A program made the translations under genes and the position numbers. From Bacillus sp. MM2020_1 (GTDB lineage Bacteria; Bacillota; Bacilli; Bacillales; Cytobacillaceae): a stretch of DNA of 64,000 nt. Numbering within the stretch: the first letter of the stretch is position 1; each line of letters opens with the position of its first letter. Positions 1 through 8,079 of this stretch are shown one piece after another. Below the pieces are notes generated by a model. It had not been told where the DNA came from. It searched no databases and worked only from the letters and a program-made list of their open reading frames with translations. Where the stretch lies: assembly GCA_011250595.1 (NCBI GenBank), contig JAANMP010000006.1, positions 1 to 64,000 of the forward strand. The letters run 5' to 3'.

Positions 1-68
1 TTAGTAAAAACAAATTTTTTTGATAAAGGGGTTGTAATTAGAAAAAATTGCTAATATACTTGAAAAAT

Positions 69-117
69 AAATCAAAAAAAGTTGATTTATAATGTTTAAA
101 TCAAAATTAATTGATTT
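69..117. promoter_or_regulatory. Paired ArsR-type operator dyads
   Basis: Two copies of the same inverted repeat, AAATCAA-N6-TTGATTT, lie at 69-88 and 98-117, directly upstream of the small Cys-rich gene and arsI. Dyads with ATCAA/TTGAT half-sites are typical of ArsR/SmtB-family repressors controlling arsenic genes. TATAAT (88-93) and TATACT (117-122) overlap the dyad edges, as expected for repression by occlusion. No repressor gene for this site lies in the window; it may be upstream of base 1. The dyads are seen directly; assignment to ArsR is inference. Confidence 0.6.
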
Positions 118-149
118 ATACTACCACTAAATAATAAGGAGATGGGACT

Positions 150-290
150 ATGAATTTCATGAAAATATTGTCGGGTAAGGGATCGTCAAAATCCTCAGGT
201 TGTTGTGGTGTTGAGATTAAAGAGGTGAAGGAACCTCAAGAGGAAGCATGTTGTGGTACTTCTACAGAGCAAAAATCTACTTGCTGTTAA
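150..290 (+). CDS. Small cysteine-rich protein, putative metal(loid)-binding
   Basis: A 46-residue frame starts at ATG 150 after the ribosome-binding site AAGGAGATGGG and ends at TAA 288-290. It contains three vicinal cysteine pairs, in the contexts SGCCGVEIKEV, EACCG and a terminal STCC. The next gene, arsI, ends in similar CC pairs (STCC, SSCC), suggesting that both bind thiophilic ions such as As(III). It lies between ArsR-type dyads and arsI and is probably cotranscribed with arsI. I do not recognise a named family with certainty; the metal-binding role is inference from composition and context. Confidence 0.65.
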   Translation: MNFMKILSGKGSSKSSGCCGVEIKEVKEPQEEACCGTSTEQKSTCC

Positions 291-324
291 GTTGAAAAAA
301 TAAACTATAATGGAGGTTTTATTA

Positions 325-765
325 ATGAAAATGCATGTTGGTGTAAATGTTACAGATTTAGAAAAATCGATTGAATTTTATTCTAAAGTATTTAATTCTG
401 AACCAGTGAAAGTAAAGCCAGATTATGCAAAGTTTTTACTTGATGACCCAGGTCTTAATTTCACCCTCAACTTAAAAGAACAGGTGTCTGGAAATCAAGT
501 CGGACATTTTGGATTTCAGGCGGAAAAAAAAGAAGAAGTTCTGCAACATAAAGAGCGTTTAGAAAAACTAGGATTTTTTGCAAGGGAAGAAATGGATGTT
601 ACTTGCTGCTACGCTACTCAAGATAAATTTTGGGTTACTGATCCGGACGGGAACGAATGGGAATTCTTCTATACAAAAGCTGACGTAGAGACCATGACTC
701 AACAATCAACATGCTGTGCAACTCCACCTACCGAGGTAGAGATAAAAAATTCCTCCTGTTGTTAA
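325..765 (+). CDS. arsI: ArsI/CadI-family C-As lyase (vicinal oxygen chelate dioxygenase)
   Basis: This 146-residue single-domain glyoxalase/extradiol dioxygenase-fold protein resembles ArsI, the Fe(II)-dependent enzyme that cleaves the carbon-arsenic bond of trivalent organoarsenicals such as methylarsenite. Visible features are the N-terminal MKMHVGVNV with the first metal histidine, HFGFQ with the second, the As-binding vicinal cysteines in DVTCCYA, and the metal-ligand glutamate in NEWEFFY. The C-terminal tail adds two more CC pairs. The ATG at 325 is preferred over the one at 310 because TGGAGG at 311-316 gives an 8-base spacing and family members begin near there. It sits 34 bp after the Cys-rich small gene. 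CadI-type cadmium-induced proteins are the alternative name for this family. Confidence 0.85.
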   Translation: MKMHVGVNVTDLEKSIEFYSKVFNSEPVKVKPDYAKFLLDDPGLNFTLNLKEQVSGNQVGHFGFQAEKKEEVLQHKERLEKLGFFAREEMDVTCCYATQDKFWVTDPDGNEWEFFYTKADVETMTQQSTCCATPPTEVEIKNSSCC

Positions 766-889
766 TAGACCTCTCGAACACAGAAATAAATATTATCCAA
801 TAGCTTTAATAAGAAAATGCTGGAAATAAAAATTACCATATTATTTTGTGGTACTCCGTCATCAAAAACAACGGATAAGGAATAAATGA

Positions 890-921
890 AAAAAGTGGAT
901 CATCGACTTAACACGATGATC
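890..921 (-). terminator. Rho-independent terminator of the tatA operon
   Basis: GATCATCG (898-905) and CGATGATC (914-921) form a perfect 8-bp stem; read on the minus strand it is followed within a few bases by a run of T. It lies about 20 bp past the tatA stop codon. The rest of 766-940 shows nothing I can support. Confidence 0.65.
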
Positions 922-940
922 TCACCTCGTATAATGAAGT

Positions 941-1111
941 TTATTTATTTTTTTTATCGTGATCATCATCCAATATGCCTTTTGTTGACTGTTTAAATTC
1001 TCTAAGTGTGGATCCTACGGCACGACCGAGCTCTGGAAGTTTTTTCGGCCCAAAAACAATTAATGCAATCACAAATATTAATAATGCACCACCAATTCCT
1101 ATATTAGCCAT
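941..1111 (-). CDS. tatA: Twin-arginine translocase subunit TatA
   Basis: A 56-residue TatA/TatE-type protein. It has a short N-terminal membrane helix (residues about 4-20, [17 protein letters not shown]), the conserved [11 protein letters not shown] hinge and amphipathic helix, and a charged tail ending DDDHDKKNK. The start ATG (1111) follows CAGGAGGAATTTGAA. TatA oligomers form the membrane path for folded Tat substrates. It is the last gene of a leftward operon whose first gene encodes an oxidase with a twin-arginine signal, so it is probably a dedicated partner for that substrate. No tatC is nearby; a TatC from elsewhere would have to cooperate. Confidence 0.9.
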   Translation of the reverse strand: MANIGIGGALLIFVIALIVFGPKKLPELGRAVGSTLREFKQSTKGILDDDHDKKNK

Positions 1112-1127
1112 TTCAAATTCCTCCTGA

Positions 1128-2294
1128 TTATTTTACGAAAAAAGCCGTAAAATACATGATTAATATTCCAAGCGTAAATCCAGTAAAATTCATCCATGAT
1201 ACAACTGGCTCATTATTCTTTTTGTGTTCTTCCATCAGCATTTTGGAAATAACGAATATTACCTGTAAAATAGCACCTGCACCAACACCTAAAAATACTG
1301 CACCCCAAATTGGTGAAAAAATAAACCCACCGAACCAAGTGCCCACTATCGCAGGGGCACCTGCAATCGTGCCTAATAACACAAATTGGCTAATCTTTGG
1401 GTTACTCTTCAGTAATGGAGCAGCGATCCCAATCCCCTCAGTAATATTATGCAGAGTAAATCCAATCACTAAAAATGTACCTAATGCAGCTTCACCTAGA
1501 GCAAATGAAGAGCCAATAGCCAATCCTTCACCAAAATTATGAAGACCAATTCCTGTAGCCATCAATAATGAAATTCCCAGTGGAGAATAACCTGTTCGTT
1601 TTTGTCTTTGATGTTGATATTGATCAAATCCAACCAGTAAAAGAAACGAAAGAACCGTACAAATGATCACAACCATGTTGCCCTGGAATACAGACGGTGC
1701 TTCAGCTCCGATTTCAAATCCATCAAATAAGGTACCAAAAAATAAGAATAATAGCAGCCCTACTGTGAGAGCAAGAATGGCATTAATCCAGCCCTTTTTC
1801 AAACGCTTCATAAATGGAAACCATAGTAATCCCAAAGTAATGGGAACAATCCCTACGTAAAAACCAATAAATCCATAGTTCAAGACATTATCCCATGAAA
1901 ATTCAGGCGTTAAGGTGGCAGCGTCTATTGCTGCTTCTGTTATAATTCCATTTTCGGAGATTAATAGGATTGTGTGGGGATCACCTTCAACCCATGGATA
2001 ATTAATCGTTACTTTTCCATCTTCAAATCGTTTAAGTGTAGAATCAGGAGTCATAGAAAAATTCCATACTGAATCATCAACAATCACTTGAGATATGGTC
2101 AATGTCTCGGGGCCAGTATTACTGACATCCAGCTCAAAACCTGTTGGTACAATTTTTATCTGTTCAACATTTAGCACCTCTATTGGAGCAGCAGGATCTC
2201 GCTCCACACCAGCCCCATTTTTAAATACCCACCCCAAAACAAGCATTAAAAGAACAAGTGGTATGAGACCAGTAATCAGCCATTTTAATTTCAT
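1128..2294 (-). CDS. ZIP-family metal transporter with extracytoplasmic N-terminal domain
   Basis: A 388-residue membrane protein. Residues about 1-25 form a signal anchor, followed by a roughly 100-residue soluble beta-rich segment, then a membrane region with the paired ZIP signatures [10 protein letters not shown] and [10 protein letters not shown] that line the metal site in transmembrane helices 4 and 5. ZIP proteins generally move Zn(II) and related divalent ions into the cytosol, although transport direction can vary. The long N-terminal domain is not part of the core ZIP fold and may bind metal or interact with the neighbouring oxidase. The gene lies 16 bp downstream of the multicopper oxidase gene and 16 bp upstream of tatA, so the three are one operon. 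Substrate is not determinable by reading. Confidence 0.8.
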   Translation of the reverse strand: MKLKWLITGLIPLVLLMLVLGWVFKNGAGVERDPAAPIEVLNVEQIKIVPTGFELDVSNTGPETLTISQVIVDDSVWNFSMTPDSTLKRFEDGKVTINYPWVEGDPHTILLISENGIITEAAIDAATLTPEFSWDNVLNYGFIGFYVGIVPITLGLLWFPFMKRLKKGWINAILALTVGLLLFLFFGTLFDGFEIGAEAPSVFQGNMVVIICTVLSFLLLVGFDQYQHQRQKRTGYSPLGISLLMATGIGLHNFGEGLAIGSSFALGEAALGTFLVIGFTLHNITEGIGIAAPLLKSNPKISQFVLLGTIAGAPAIVGTWFGGFIFSPIWGAVFLGVGAGAILQVIFVISKMLMEEHKKNNEPVVSWMNFTGFTLGILIMYFTAFFVK

Positions 2295-2310
2295 TATCTA
2301 CACCTCCTTT

Positions 2311-3324
2311 TTACTCAACCTCAAAGAATCCCATCCAGCCAAGTTCTGCAAACTCACTAACATGAGCGTGAAACATATATTTTCCCTTGTACGGAAAGCG
2401 AACTTCAATGATTCCACGTTCCCCTTGGCATTGCATGATGGTATCAGTGAATTGAGTCGGATTGTCGTTTCTACCAGTTGGAATATAGGTGAAATAATTT
2501 GCGTGTAAATGGAAGGAGTTTAGCAAGTCAAACTCGGTAAAATTACTTAAATAGATACGGACAAGCTCATCTTTTTTGATTTTTATTGGATGATTCATAA
2601 AGGCAAACGCGTACCCATTCACTGTATAAAATTCGTTTGCACCGTCCAAATCTAAGTCAAATGCATTCATGACCATATTTAATTCTCGTGCAGACTCCCT
2701 TGGTGTTTTTGGATCAATAATAAAATTTCCGTATAGCCCTTTATGAATATGACGAGCTAAAGGTAAAACATGGCAATGATAAAGTTGTAAGCCATATGGC
2801 TTTGCTTCGAATTCATAGGTGAAAGATTGACCTGGAGCGATAGGGTCTAATCCATCCATTTCTGGTGGGTGAATACCATGAAAATGAATAGAATGTGGAT
2901 GACTCCCTCCGTTAATAAAATGAAATCGTAATAAATCACCCTCGGTACAACGGAATGTTGGACCTGGAATCGTTCCGTTATAGGTCCACCCCGGAAACTT
3001 AATTCCTTTTGCAATTTCGATTTCCTTATCAACTGCGACAATTTTATATTCACGCAAAGTCCGACCGTCTAGTTGTTTGGTTACTTTTCCGTAATCAAAC
3101 TCAGTTAAGAGACGTTTAGCCATCTTATAACCTTCAGTTTTTGTAGTATCATACATGGTTGAGTGATTTGCAGAATGATTATTGTGACTCGATTTATGAT
3201 CTTCAGCATGAGCCACTTTGGATAAGGGTGCAACTTTATTTAAATAAATGCTTCCTGCTATGCCTAGTGCTCCAGTCGTTCCTATTTTTAAAATATCCCG
3301 TCGAGAAATTTTATTGTCTGACAT
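2311..3324 (-). CDS. Tat-exported two-domain multicopper oxidase
   Basis: A 337-residue protein with the twin-arginine signal SRRDILKIG followed by a hydrophobic stretch and a cleavage-like site near residues 38-42. Two cupredoxin domains follow. Copper-ligand motifs are HFHGIHP and YHCHVLPLARH in the first, and FHLHANYF and FHAHVSEFAELG in the second; a cysteine ligand is visible only in the first. This is the pattern of small two-domain laccase/nitrite-reductase-like oxidases that act as trimers outside the membrane. A His- and Ser-rich segment lies after the signal peptide. Genetic linkage to a ZIP transporter and TatA suggests metal oxidation or metal tolerance, but the substrate (Cu, Mn, Fe or organic) is unknown. 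RBS GGGAGGT precedes ATG 3324. Confidence 0.85.
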   Translation of the reverse strand: MSDNKISRRDILKIGTTGALGIAGSIYLNKVAPLSKVAHAEDHKSSHNNHSANHSTMYDTTKTEGYKMAKRLLTEFDYGKVTKQLDGRTLREYKIVAVDKEIEIAKGIKFPGWTYNGTIPGPTFRCTEGDLLRFHFINGGSHPHSIHFHGIHPPEMDGLDPIAPGQSFTYEFEAKPYGLQLYHCHVLPLARHIHKGLYGNFIIDPKTPRESARELNMVMNAFDLDLDGANEFYTVNGYAFAFMNHPIKIKKDELVRIYLSNFTEFDLLNSFHLHANYFTYIPTGRNDNPTQFTDTIMQCQGERGIIEVRFPYKGKYMFHAHVSEFAELGWMGFFEVE

Positions 3325-3381
3325 GCTGTTTACCTCCCTCTAAAAAGTTTCCTCAATGCAACTTTATTTGTCTTTGTCAAT

Positions 3382-3411
3382 ACTCTATTTCAGAGACATT
3401 CTTTCTGTCAA
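3382..3411 (-). promoter_or_regulatory. Promoter of the multicopper oxidase operon
   Basis: On the minus strand TTGACA (3411-3406) and TAGAGT (3387-3382) are separated by 18 bp. The site sits 58 bp upstream of the oxidase start and is divergent from the cad promoter; the nearer CadC dyad (3442-3457) lies just behind its -35, so CadC could influence both directions. Confidence 0.55.
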
Positions 3412-3441
3412 TAGAAAATTTAAAATTTTATGATAAAACAT

Positions 3442-3503
3442 TCAAATAAATATTTGACCAACCAAATGGAACTGCATATACTAATACTCAAATAGGTATT
3501 TGA
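3442..3503 (+). promoter_or_regulatory. cad promoter flanked by two CadC operators
   Basis: Two copies of the dyad TCAAATA-N2-TATTTGA-type operator occur at 3442-3457 and 3488-3503, matching the remembered CadC operator. Between and overlapping them are TTGACC (3454-3459) and TATACT (3477-3482), 17 bp apart. One operator overlaps the -35 and the other the expected start point, a good arrangement for metal-relieved repression of cadC-cadA. Confidence 0.8.
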
Positions 3504-3520
3504 ATAAGGAGGGTGAACTT

Positions 3521-3889
3521 TTGAAGCACGATGATATATGTGAAGTAACCTGCGTGGATGAAGATAAAGTAAAACGGGTAAAGGAGTCAGTTTCCGAGCA
3601 AAATACAATGGCTGTTTCACAAATATTTAAAGCGTTATCCGATGACACCAGAATTAAGATTGCGTATTCCTTAAGTGAAGAAGATGAATTATGTGTATGT
3701 GATGTTGCCAACATTGTTGGATGTACGACAGCTACTGCATCTCATCATTTACGACTTCTTCGTAATCTGGGATTAGCCAAATACCGCAAAGAAGGAAAAT
3801 TAGTCTTTTATTCATTGGATGATGACCATGTTAGACAACTGATTCAAATCGCTTTTACGCATCAAAAGGAGGTGGAACATAATGAGTAA
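3521..3889 (+). CDS. cadC: Cadmium/lead-responsive ArsR-family repressor CadC
   Basis: The 122-residue protein closely resembles staphylococcal CadC, which releases its operator when Cd(II), Pb(II) or Zn(II) binds. Visible features are the N-terminal metal-site cysteines (DICEVTCVDEDKV), the alpha-3 cysteines in DELCVCDVANIVG, the winged-helix recognition segment TTATASHHLRLLRN, and the C-terminal HVRQLIQIAFTHQKEV. The TTG at 3521 is chosen because AAGGAGGG at 3507-3513 gives about 8 bases of spacing and matches the family N-terminus; a TTG at 3500 in the same frame is too close to any RBS. The end overlaps cadA by 8 bases. Confidence 0.92.
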   Translation: MKHDDICEVTCVDEDKVKRVKESVSEQNTMAVSQIFKALSDDTRIKIAYSLSEEDELCVCDVANIVGCTTATASHHLRLLRNLGLAKYRKEGKLVFYSLDDDHVRQLIQIAFTHQKEVEHNE

Positions 3890-6017
3890 CGCTTTGGAAA
3901 ATACAATTGACAAAACTGTATACCGTGTACAGGGATTCACCTGAGCAGGCTGTGCCACTAAGTTCGAAAAGAACGTAAAACACCTGGATGGTGTTTCTAA
4001 TGCAAGTGTAAATTTCGGGGCTTCAAAACTTACGGTTTATGGTGAAACAACAATAGAAGAACTAGAAAAAGCAGGGGCTTTTGAAAATATTAAGGTCATT
4101 CCTGAAAAACAAAAATTTGAAGAGAAAAAAGAGCCGTTTATGAAACAACATTCGACGGTTATTGCCTCATTTGTTTTCTTGCTCATCGGATGGTTTTCAG
4201 GGCAAATGAATGGTGAAGAGAGTATCCCATCGGTTTTAGCGTACGGAGCGGCTATTTTAGTTGGAGGTTTTCGCCTTTTTACCACAGGATTAAAGAACTT
4301 AATCCGCCTAGAATTTGATATGAGAACCTTGATGACGATTGCCGTTATCGGAGCTGCATTTATCGGTGAATGGGGAGAAGGAGCAACGGTTGTCATCCTG
4401 TTTGCCATAAGTGAGGTTCTAGAGTCCTATTCGATGGATAAAGCTAGGCAATCGATACGTTCTTTAATGGATATTGCTCCTAAAGAAGCCTTAATACGAA
4501 GGGGCAATCAAGAATTTACTGTAGAAGTGGACGATATTCGAATTGGGGATATTTTAATTGTAAAACCGGGACAGAAAATCGCCATGGATGGAACGGTTTT
4601 AAAAGGACTATCATCTGTAAATCAAGCTGCGATTACAGGGGAATCTGTTCCAGTTTCCAAAACAGTGGATGATGAAGTATTTGCTGGAACTCTTAACGAA
4701 GAGGGACTGCTTGAAGTCAAAGTTACCAAACATGTGGACGATACTACCATTGCAAAAATCATTCATCTTGTCGAGGAAGCTCAAGCTGAAAAAGCCCCTT
4801 CTCAAGCATTTGTCGATCGCTTTGCCAAGTATTATACACCAGTCATCATGTTCATTTCTCTGTTGGTCGCTGTACTTCCACCACTATTGTTCGATGGGGA
4901 TTGGAGTAAATGGATTTATCAGGGTCTAGCTGTATTAGTGGTTGGGTGTCCTTGTGCACTTGTTATTTCCACTCCTGTTTCGATTGTAACGGCAATTGGA
5001 AATGCGGCACGTAATGGTGTCTTAATAAAGGGTGGGATTCATTTAGAAGAGATGGGGGCAATAAAAGCCATTGCCTTTGACAAAACAGGAACGTTAACAA
5101 AAGGAATTCCCGTGGTAACGGATTATCTTCCACAAACAAATAAAGATTCTAATGAGCTTCTTTTGATAATCGCAGCTTTGGAAAATGGTTCTCAACATCC
5201 TTTGGCTTCAGCTATCATGAAAAAAGCAGAACAGGAAAACTTAGCTTATCAGAACCAAACAATTGAAGATTTTTCTTCCATTACAGGTAAAGGTATCAAA
5301 GGAAGAGTCAATGAAAAGATATATTATGTAGGCAGTCCTAATTTATTCGATGAAGTTTTACCAAATGGGATTCCTTCAAATTTGAAAGGCACTATTTCCG
5401 AACTTCAAAATCAAGGGAAAACCGTTATGGTGGCTGGTACTGGAACAGAAATATTGGGACTACTTGCAGTTGCAGACGAAGTGAGAGGGAACAGTAAATC
5501 AGTTATACAGAAACTACACTCTTTAGGTATTGAAAAAACAATCATGTTAACAGGTGATAACAAAGGGACCGCCAATGCGATTGGAAAGCAGGTAGGGGTT
5601 TCTGATATACAAGCGGATCTTTTACCACAAGATAAATTATCCTTCATTAAAGAATTACGAAATAAATATGATCGTGTGGCAATGGTTGGAGACGGTGTTA
5701 ACGATGCACCAGCTTTAGCTGCATCGACTGTTGGCATTGCCATGGGTGGTGCAGGAACAGATACCGCTTTAGAAACGGCTGATATAGCTTTAATGGCAGA
5801 TGATCTAGGTAAATTGCCATTCACATTAAAATTAAGCAGAAAAGCCTTATTTATCATCAAACAAAATATTACTTTCTCTTTAGGGATTAAACTTGTTGCA
5901 TTGTTATTAGTCATTCCTGGCTGGTTAACGCTTTGGATTGCGATTTTTGCTGATATGGGTGCTACACTTATTGTTACATTAAACGGTTTGCGACTTCTCA
6001 GAGTAAAGGACAAATAA
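3882..6017 (+). CDS. cadA: Cadmium-translocating P1B ATPase CadA with in-frame UGA at the HMA CXXC motif
   Basis: Read through one TGA (3942-3944, codon 21), the frame gives a 711-residue CadA of normal family length. Residues 12-75 form the HMA domain, where the family reads GFTCxxC; here the sequence is GFT-UGA-AGC, with only the first Cys codon replaced. The frame continues without change as [12 protein letters not shown]. Downstream are the TGES actuator motif ([10 protein letters not shown]), the membrane CPC (GCPCALV), the phosphorylation site DKTGTLT, the SQHP motif, and GDGVNDAP. The product exports Cd(II), Zn(II) and Pb(II). The start overlaps cadC and follows AAAGGAGGTGG. Possible readings are selenocysteine insertion, a nonsense mutation with restart at ATG 4140 (poor RBS), or a sequencing error. 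The catalytic core is intact either way. Confidence 0.85.
3942..3977 (+). promoter_or_regulatory. Candidate bacterial SECIS element after cadA UGA
   Basis: After the UGA at 3942-3944, GTTC (3962-3965) pairs with GAAC (3971-3974) around a 5-base loop GAAAA; two further pairs (3959-3977, 3960-3976) flank an A/G mismatch. The apical loop begins with G and lies 21 bases after the UGA. These match the general rules for bacterial SECIS hairpins (loop about 16-37 nt from UGA, G at loop position 1 or 2). The stem is short and the evidence is structural only. Confidence 0.4.
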
Positions 6018-6034
6018 TATGAGGGGAATTTAGA

Positions 6035-6991
6035 ATGACACATAATCATAATCATAATCATAATCATAATCACGGACATGGACACGGACATGGACATGGA
6101 CATGGACACAGCCATGCCCCAGCTAATTTCGGTTTTGCATTTGGTTTTGGAATTATCTTAAACACCATTTTTATTATTGTGGAAGTTATATATGGCATCT
6201 TGGGAGATTCATTAGCATTGCTAGCGGATGCTGGACATAACGTTAGTGATGTACTTGGTTTAGTTATTGCTTGGATTGCCATGTATCTTGGGAAAAAAGC
6301 ACCATCCGAAAGGCGGACATATGGCTTCAAGAGAAGTTCGATTCTTTCTGCCTTATTCAACGCTGTTTTCTTACTTGTAGCGATTGGTGCAATTGCCTGG
6401 GAGGCTATTCAACGGTTTTCTACGCCACAGCCAGTTGCTGGAAAAACGGTCATCATCGTAGCTTTCATTGGGATTTTGATTAATACTCTTACTGCGTTAC
6501 TTTTTATGTCAGGAAGAAAACATGACCTAAACATTCGTGGAGCCTTTATGCATATGGCTGCTGACGCTTTAGTTTCTCTAGGTGTTGTCGTAGCAGGCTT
6601 TGTGCTTCTTTGGACAGGATGGCAGTGGCTTGACCCATTAGTAAGTCTTGTGATTTCTATTGTCATTCTCATTGGAACATGGGGATTATTGAAGGAATCA
6701 ATTAATTTATCACTGGATGCTGTGCCAGAAGGAATTGACATTACTAAAATAAAGGACTATTTAAGTTATTTACCAACAATTCAAGAGGTGCATGACTTAC
6801 ATGTTTGGGGAATGAGTACGACTGAAGCGGCCTTAACCGTTCATTTAATTCGGTCGGAAATTGAAGATAATGATGAGTTGCTTCAAAAGTTGACGAAGGA
6901 ATTACACGATCAATTCGGCATAGAACATGCCACAATACAGATTGAAAAAGGAACATTTAGTTGTTCCTTGCAACCTGAAGGTACCATTTAA
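6035..6991 (+). CDS. CDF-family zinc/cadmium efflux transporter (CzcD-like)
   Basis: A 318-residue cation diffusion facilitator. The first 27 residues are a His/Asn then His/Gly repeat (HN)n(HG)n likely to gather metal on the cytosolic side. Six transmembrane segments follow, with the metal-site motifs LLADAGHNVSD in helix 2 and HMAADALVSLG in helix 5. A C-terminal cytoplasmic domain ends IEHATIQIE. CDF proteins exchange Zn(II), Cd(II) or Co(II) for protons. The gene begins 17 bp after cadA with RBS GAGGGG, so it is the third gene of the cad operon and gives a second efflux route. A terminator follows directly. Confidence 0.92.
   Translation: MTHNHNHNHNHNHGHGHGHGHGHGHSHAPANFGFAFGFGIILNTIFIIVEVIYGILGDSLALLADAGHNVSDVLGLVIAWIAMYLGKKAPSERRTYGFKRSSILSALFNAVFLLVAIGAIAWEAIQRFSTPQPVAGKTVIIVAFIGILINTLTALLFMSGRKHDLNIRGAFMHMAADALVSLGVVVAGFVLLWTGWQWLDPLVSLVISIVILIGTWGLLKESINLSLDAVPEGIDITKIKDYLSYLPTIQEVHDLHVWGMSTTEAALTVHLIRSEIEDNDELLQKLTKELHDQFGIEHATIQIEKGTFSCSLQPEGTI
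6042..6116 (+). repeat. Hexanucleotide repeat encoding the His-rich tail
   Basis: About six copies of a CATAAT unit are followed by about six CACGGA/CATGGA units in the 5' end of the CDF gene. In-frame 6-bp units make this a likely site of length variation by slippage, which would change the number of His residues without shifting the frame. Confidence 0.85.
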
Positions 6992-7002
6992 CTATTTGGC
7001 AA

Positions 7003-7037
7003 AACAGCGAATTCCACTATGGGATTGCTGTTTTTTT
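7003..7037 (+). terminator. Terminator of the cad operon
   Basis: AACAGC-G-AATTCC pairs with GGGATTGCTGTT around a short loop and is followed by a run of seven T, 12 bp after the CDF gene stop codon. Confidence 0.8.
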
Positions 7038-7169
7038 ATTGGTGAAAGGAAAATCCAGATTGGGGGCTAGTGTAATCATCGCTTTTGGCTTCTTCTAGAT
7101 ATTTCGGAGATAGCATATGCTAAATTTAAAAGTCGTTCAAGCATGACGGTTTGAAAATGGGGGCTATGA

Positions 7170-7905
7170 ATGATTGAAGCAATTAAGATAAGCAGTTTGA
7201 TTACCTTACTAATTTTTGGGGCGATGTTTTTAGGTGGAAACTCAATTCGTCTTATGTTCCAGTTGCTAAATAAAAACTCTATGTACTTACAAATTCTCTG
7301 CGGAGGGATGTTAACAGGCTTGTTTGCATTTGAGTTACTTCCTGAGATATTCAGTCATTTTCAGACCATCGGTATTATTACGGGTATCTCTCGGTATCTT
7401 TCTTATGTTTACAATGGAAGTTTTCTTACATAATCATACTCATCTTCAACAGGGTAATCAAGAGACGCTTTTTCTTTTATTAGTTGCTTTAATCATTCAT
7501 AGCATCCCGACAGGCTTCACCTTTGGGGTAAGCCTTCAACAGGGTCAACTGATAGATTATGGATTATTGGCTGCATTCATTCTCCACCATTTCCCCGAAG
7601 GAATGATTATCATGGCATCGATTCCCCATAAAAGAGAAAAAAACAGCTTATTTACAATTTTTTGCTTTGCACTATCCACAGTAATCGGTATGAATATTTT
7701 TATAGGACTGAATATGAGAGTGGATTCAATAAAATGGAATACCGTCATGATGGGAATGACTATTGGAACCATGGGTTACGTCACATTTTATGAATTGTTA
7801 TGGAAGAAATCGAAAAACCTTCCGAAAGGAAAAGTCGCTCTGATTGTTGTTTTAGGAATGGTGGGGATTCATTATTTCTTGCGATTTCTTCCATCACATC
7901 ATTAG
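7170..7905 (+). pseudogene. ZIP-family metal transporter, frameshifted
   Basis: The N-terminal part (MIEAIKISSLITLLIFGAMF and following, from ATG 7170) and the C-terminal part (with the ZIP motifs HSIPTGFTFG and HHFPEGMIIM) are in different frames. They join naturally near 7385-7395, where a CT run reads ATCTCTCGG; restoring one CT gives a continuous GISLGIF and a protein of about 245 residues with seven or eight membrane segments. The 2-base loss in a short CT repeat suggests slippage or a sequencing indel. If the sequence is right, only a truncated product is made. It lies between two terminators, so it was a single-gene unit beside the cad operon. Confidence 0.75.
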
Positions 7906-7931
7906 GTCAAGAGAAAATATAATAAATTATA

Positions 7932-7975
7932 AAACAGCCTAGAAATGTTTCACCAATCTAGGCTGTTTTTTTTTT
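7932..7975 (+). terminator. Terminator after the ZIP gene
   Basis: AAACAGCCTAGA pairs with TCTAGGCTGTTT around a 13-base loop, followed by about nine T. Confidence 0.88.
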
Positions 7976-8079
7976 GCGTGATCATTCTTTTTCCGATAGG
8001 ATTAAATAGGTTATTTTTTCTTTAATGGTTAAAAATAACATGAATATGTTGGAGAGAGTTTTCATCTAGGAGGAATACA

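Noticed and set aside
4140-6017. CadA as a complete 625-residue protein starting at ATG 4140
   Set aside because: There is no good ribosome-binding site before 4140, the upstream HMA domain is in frame and conserved, and an ATG overlapping the cadC stop with a strong RBS gives the normal family length if the UGA is read.
5411-6115. Long antisense frame opposite cadA and the CDF gene with MS repeats
   Set aside because: It is the complement of real coding sequence and the His repeat; no RBS or recognisable protein features.
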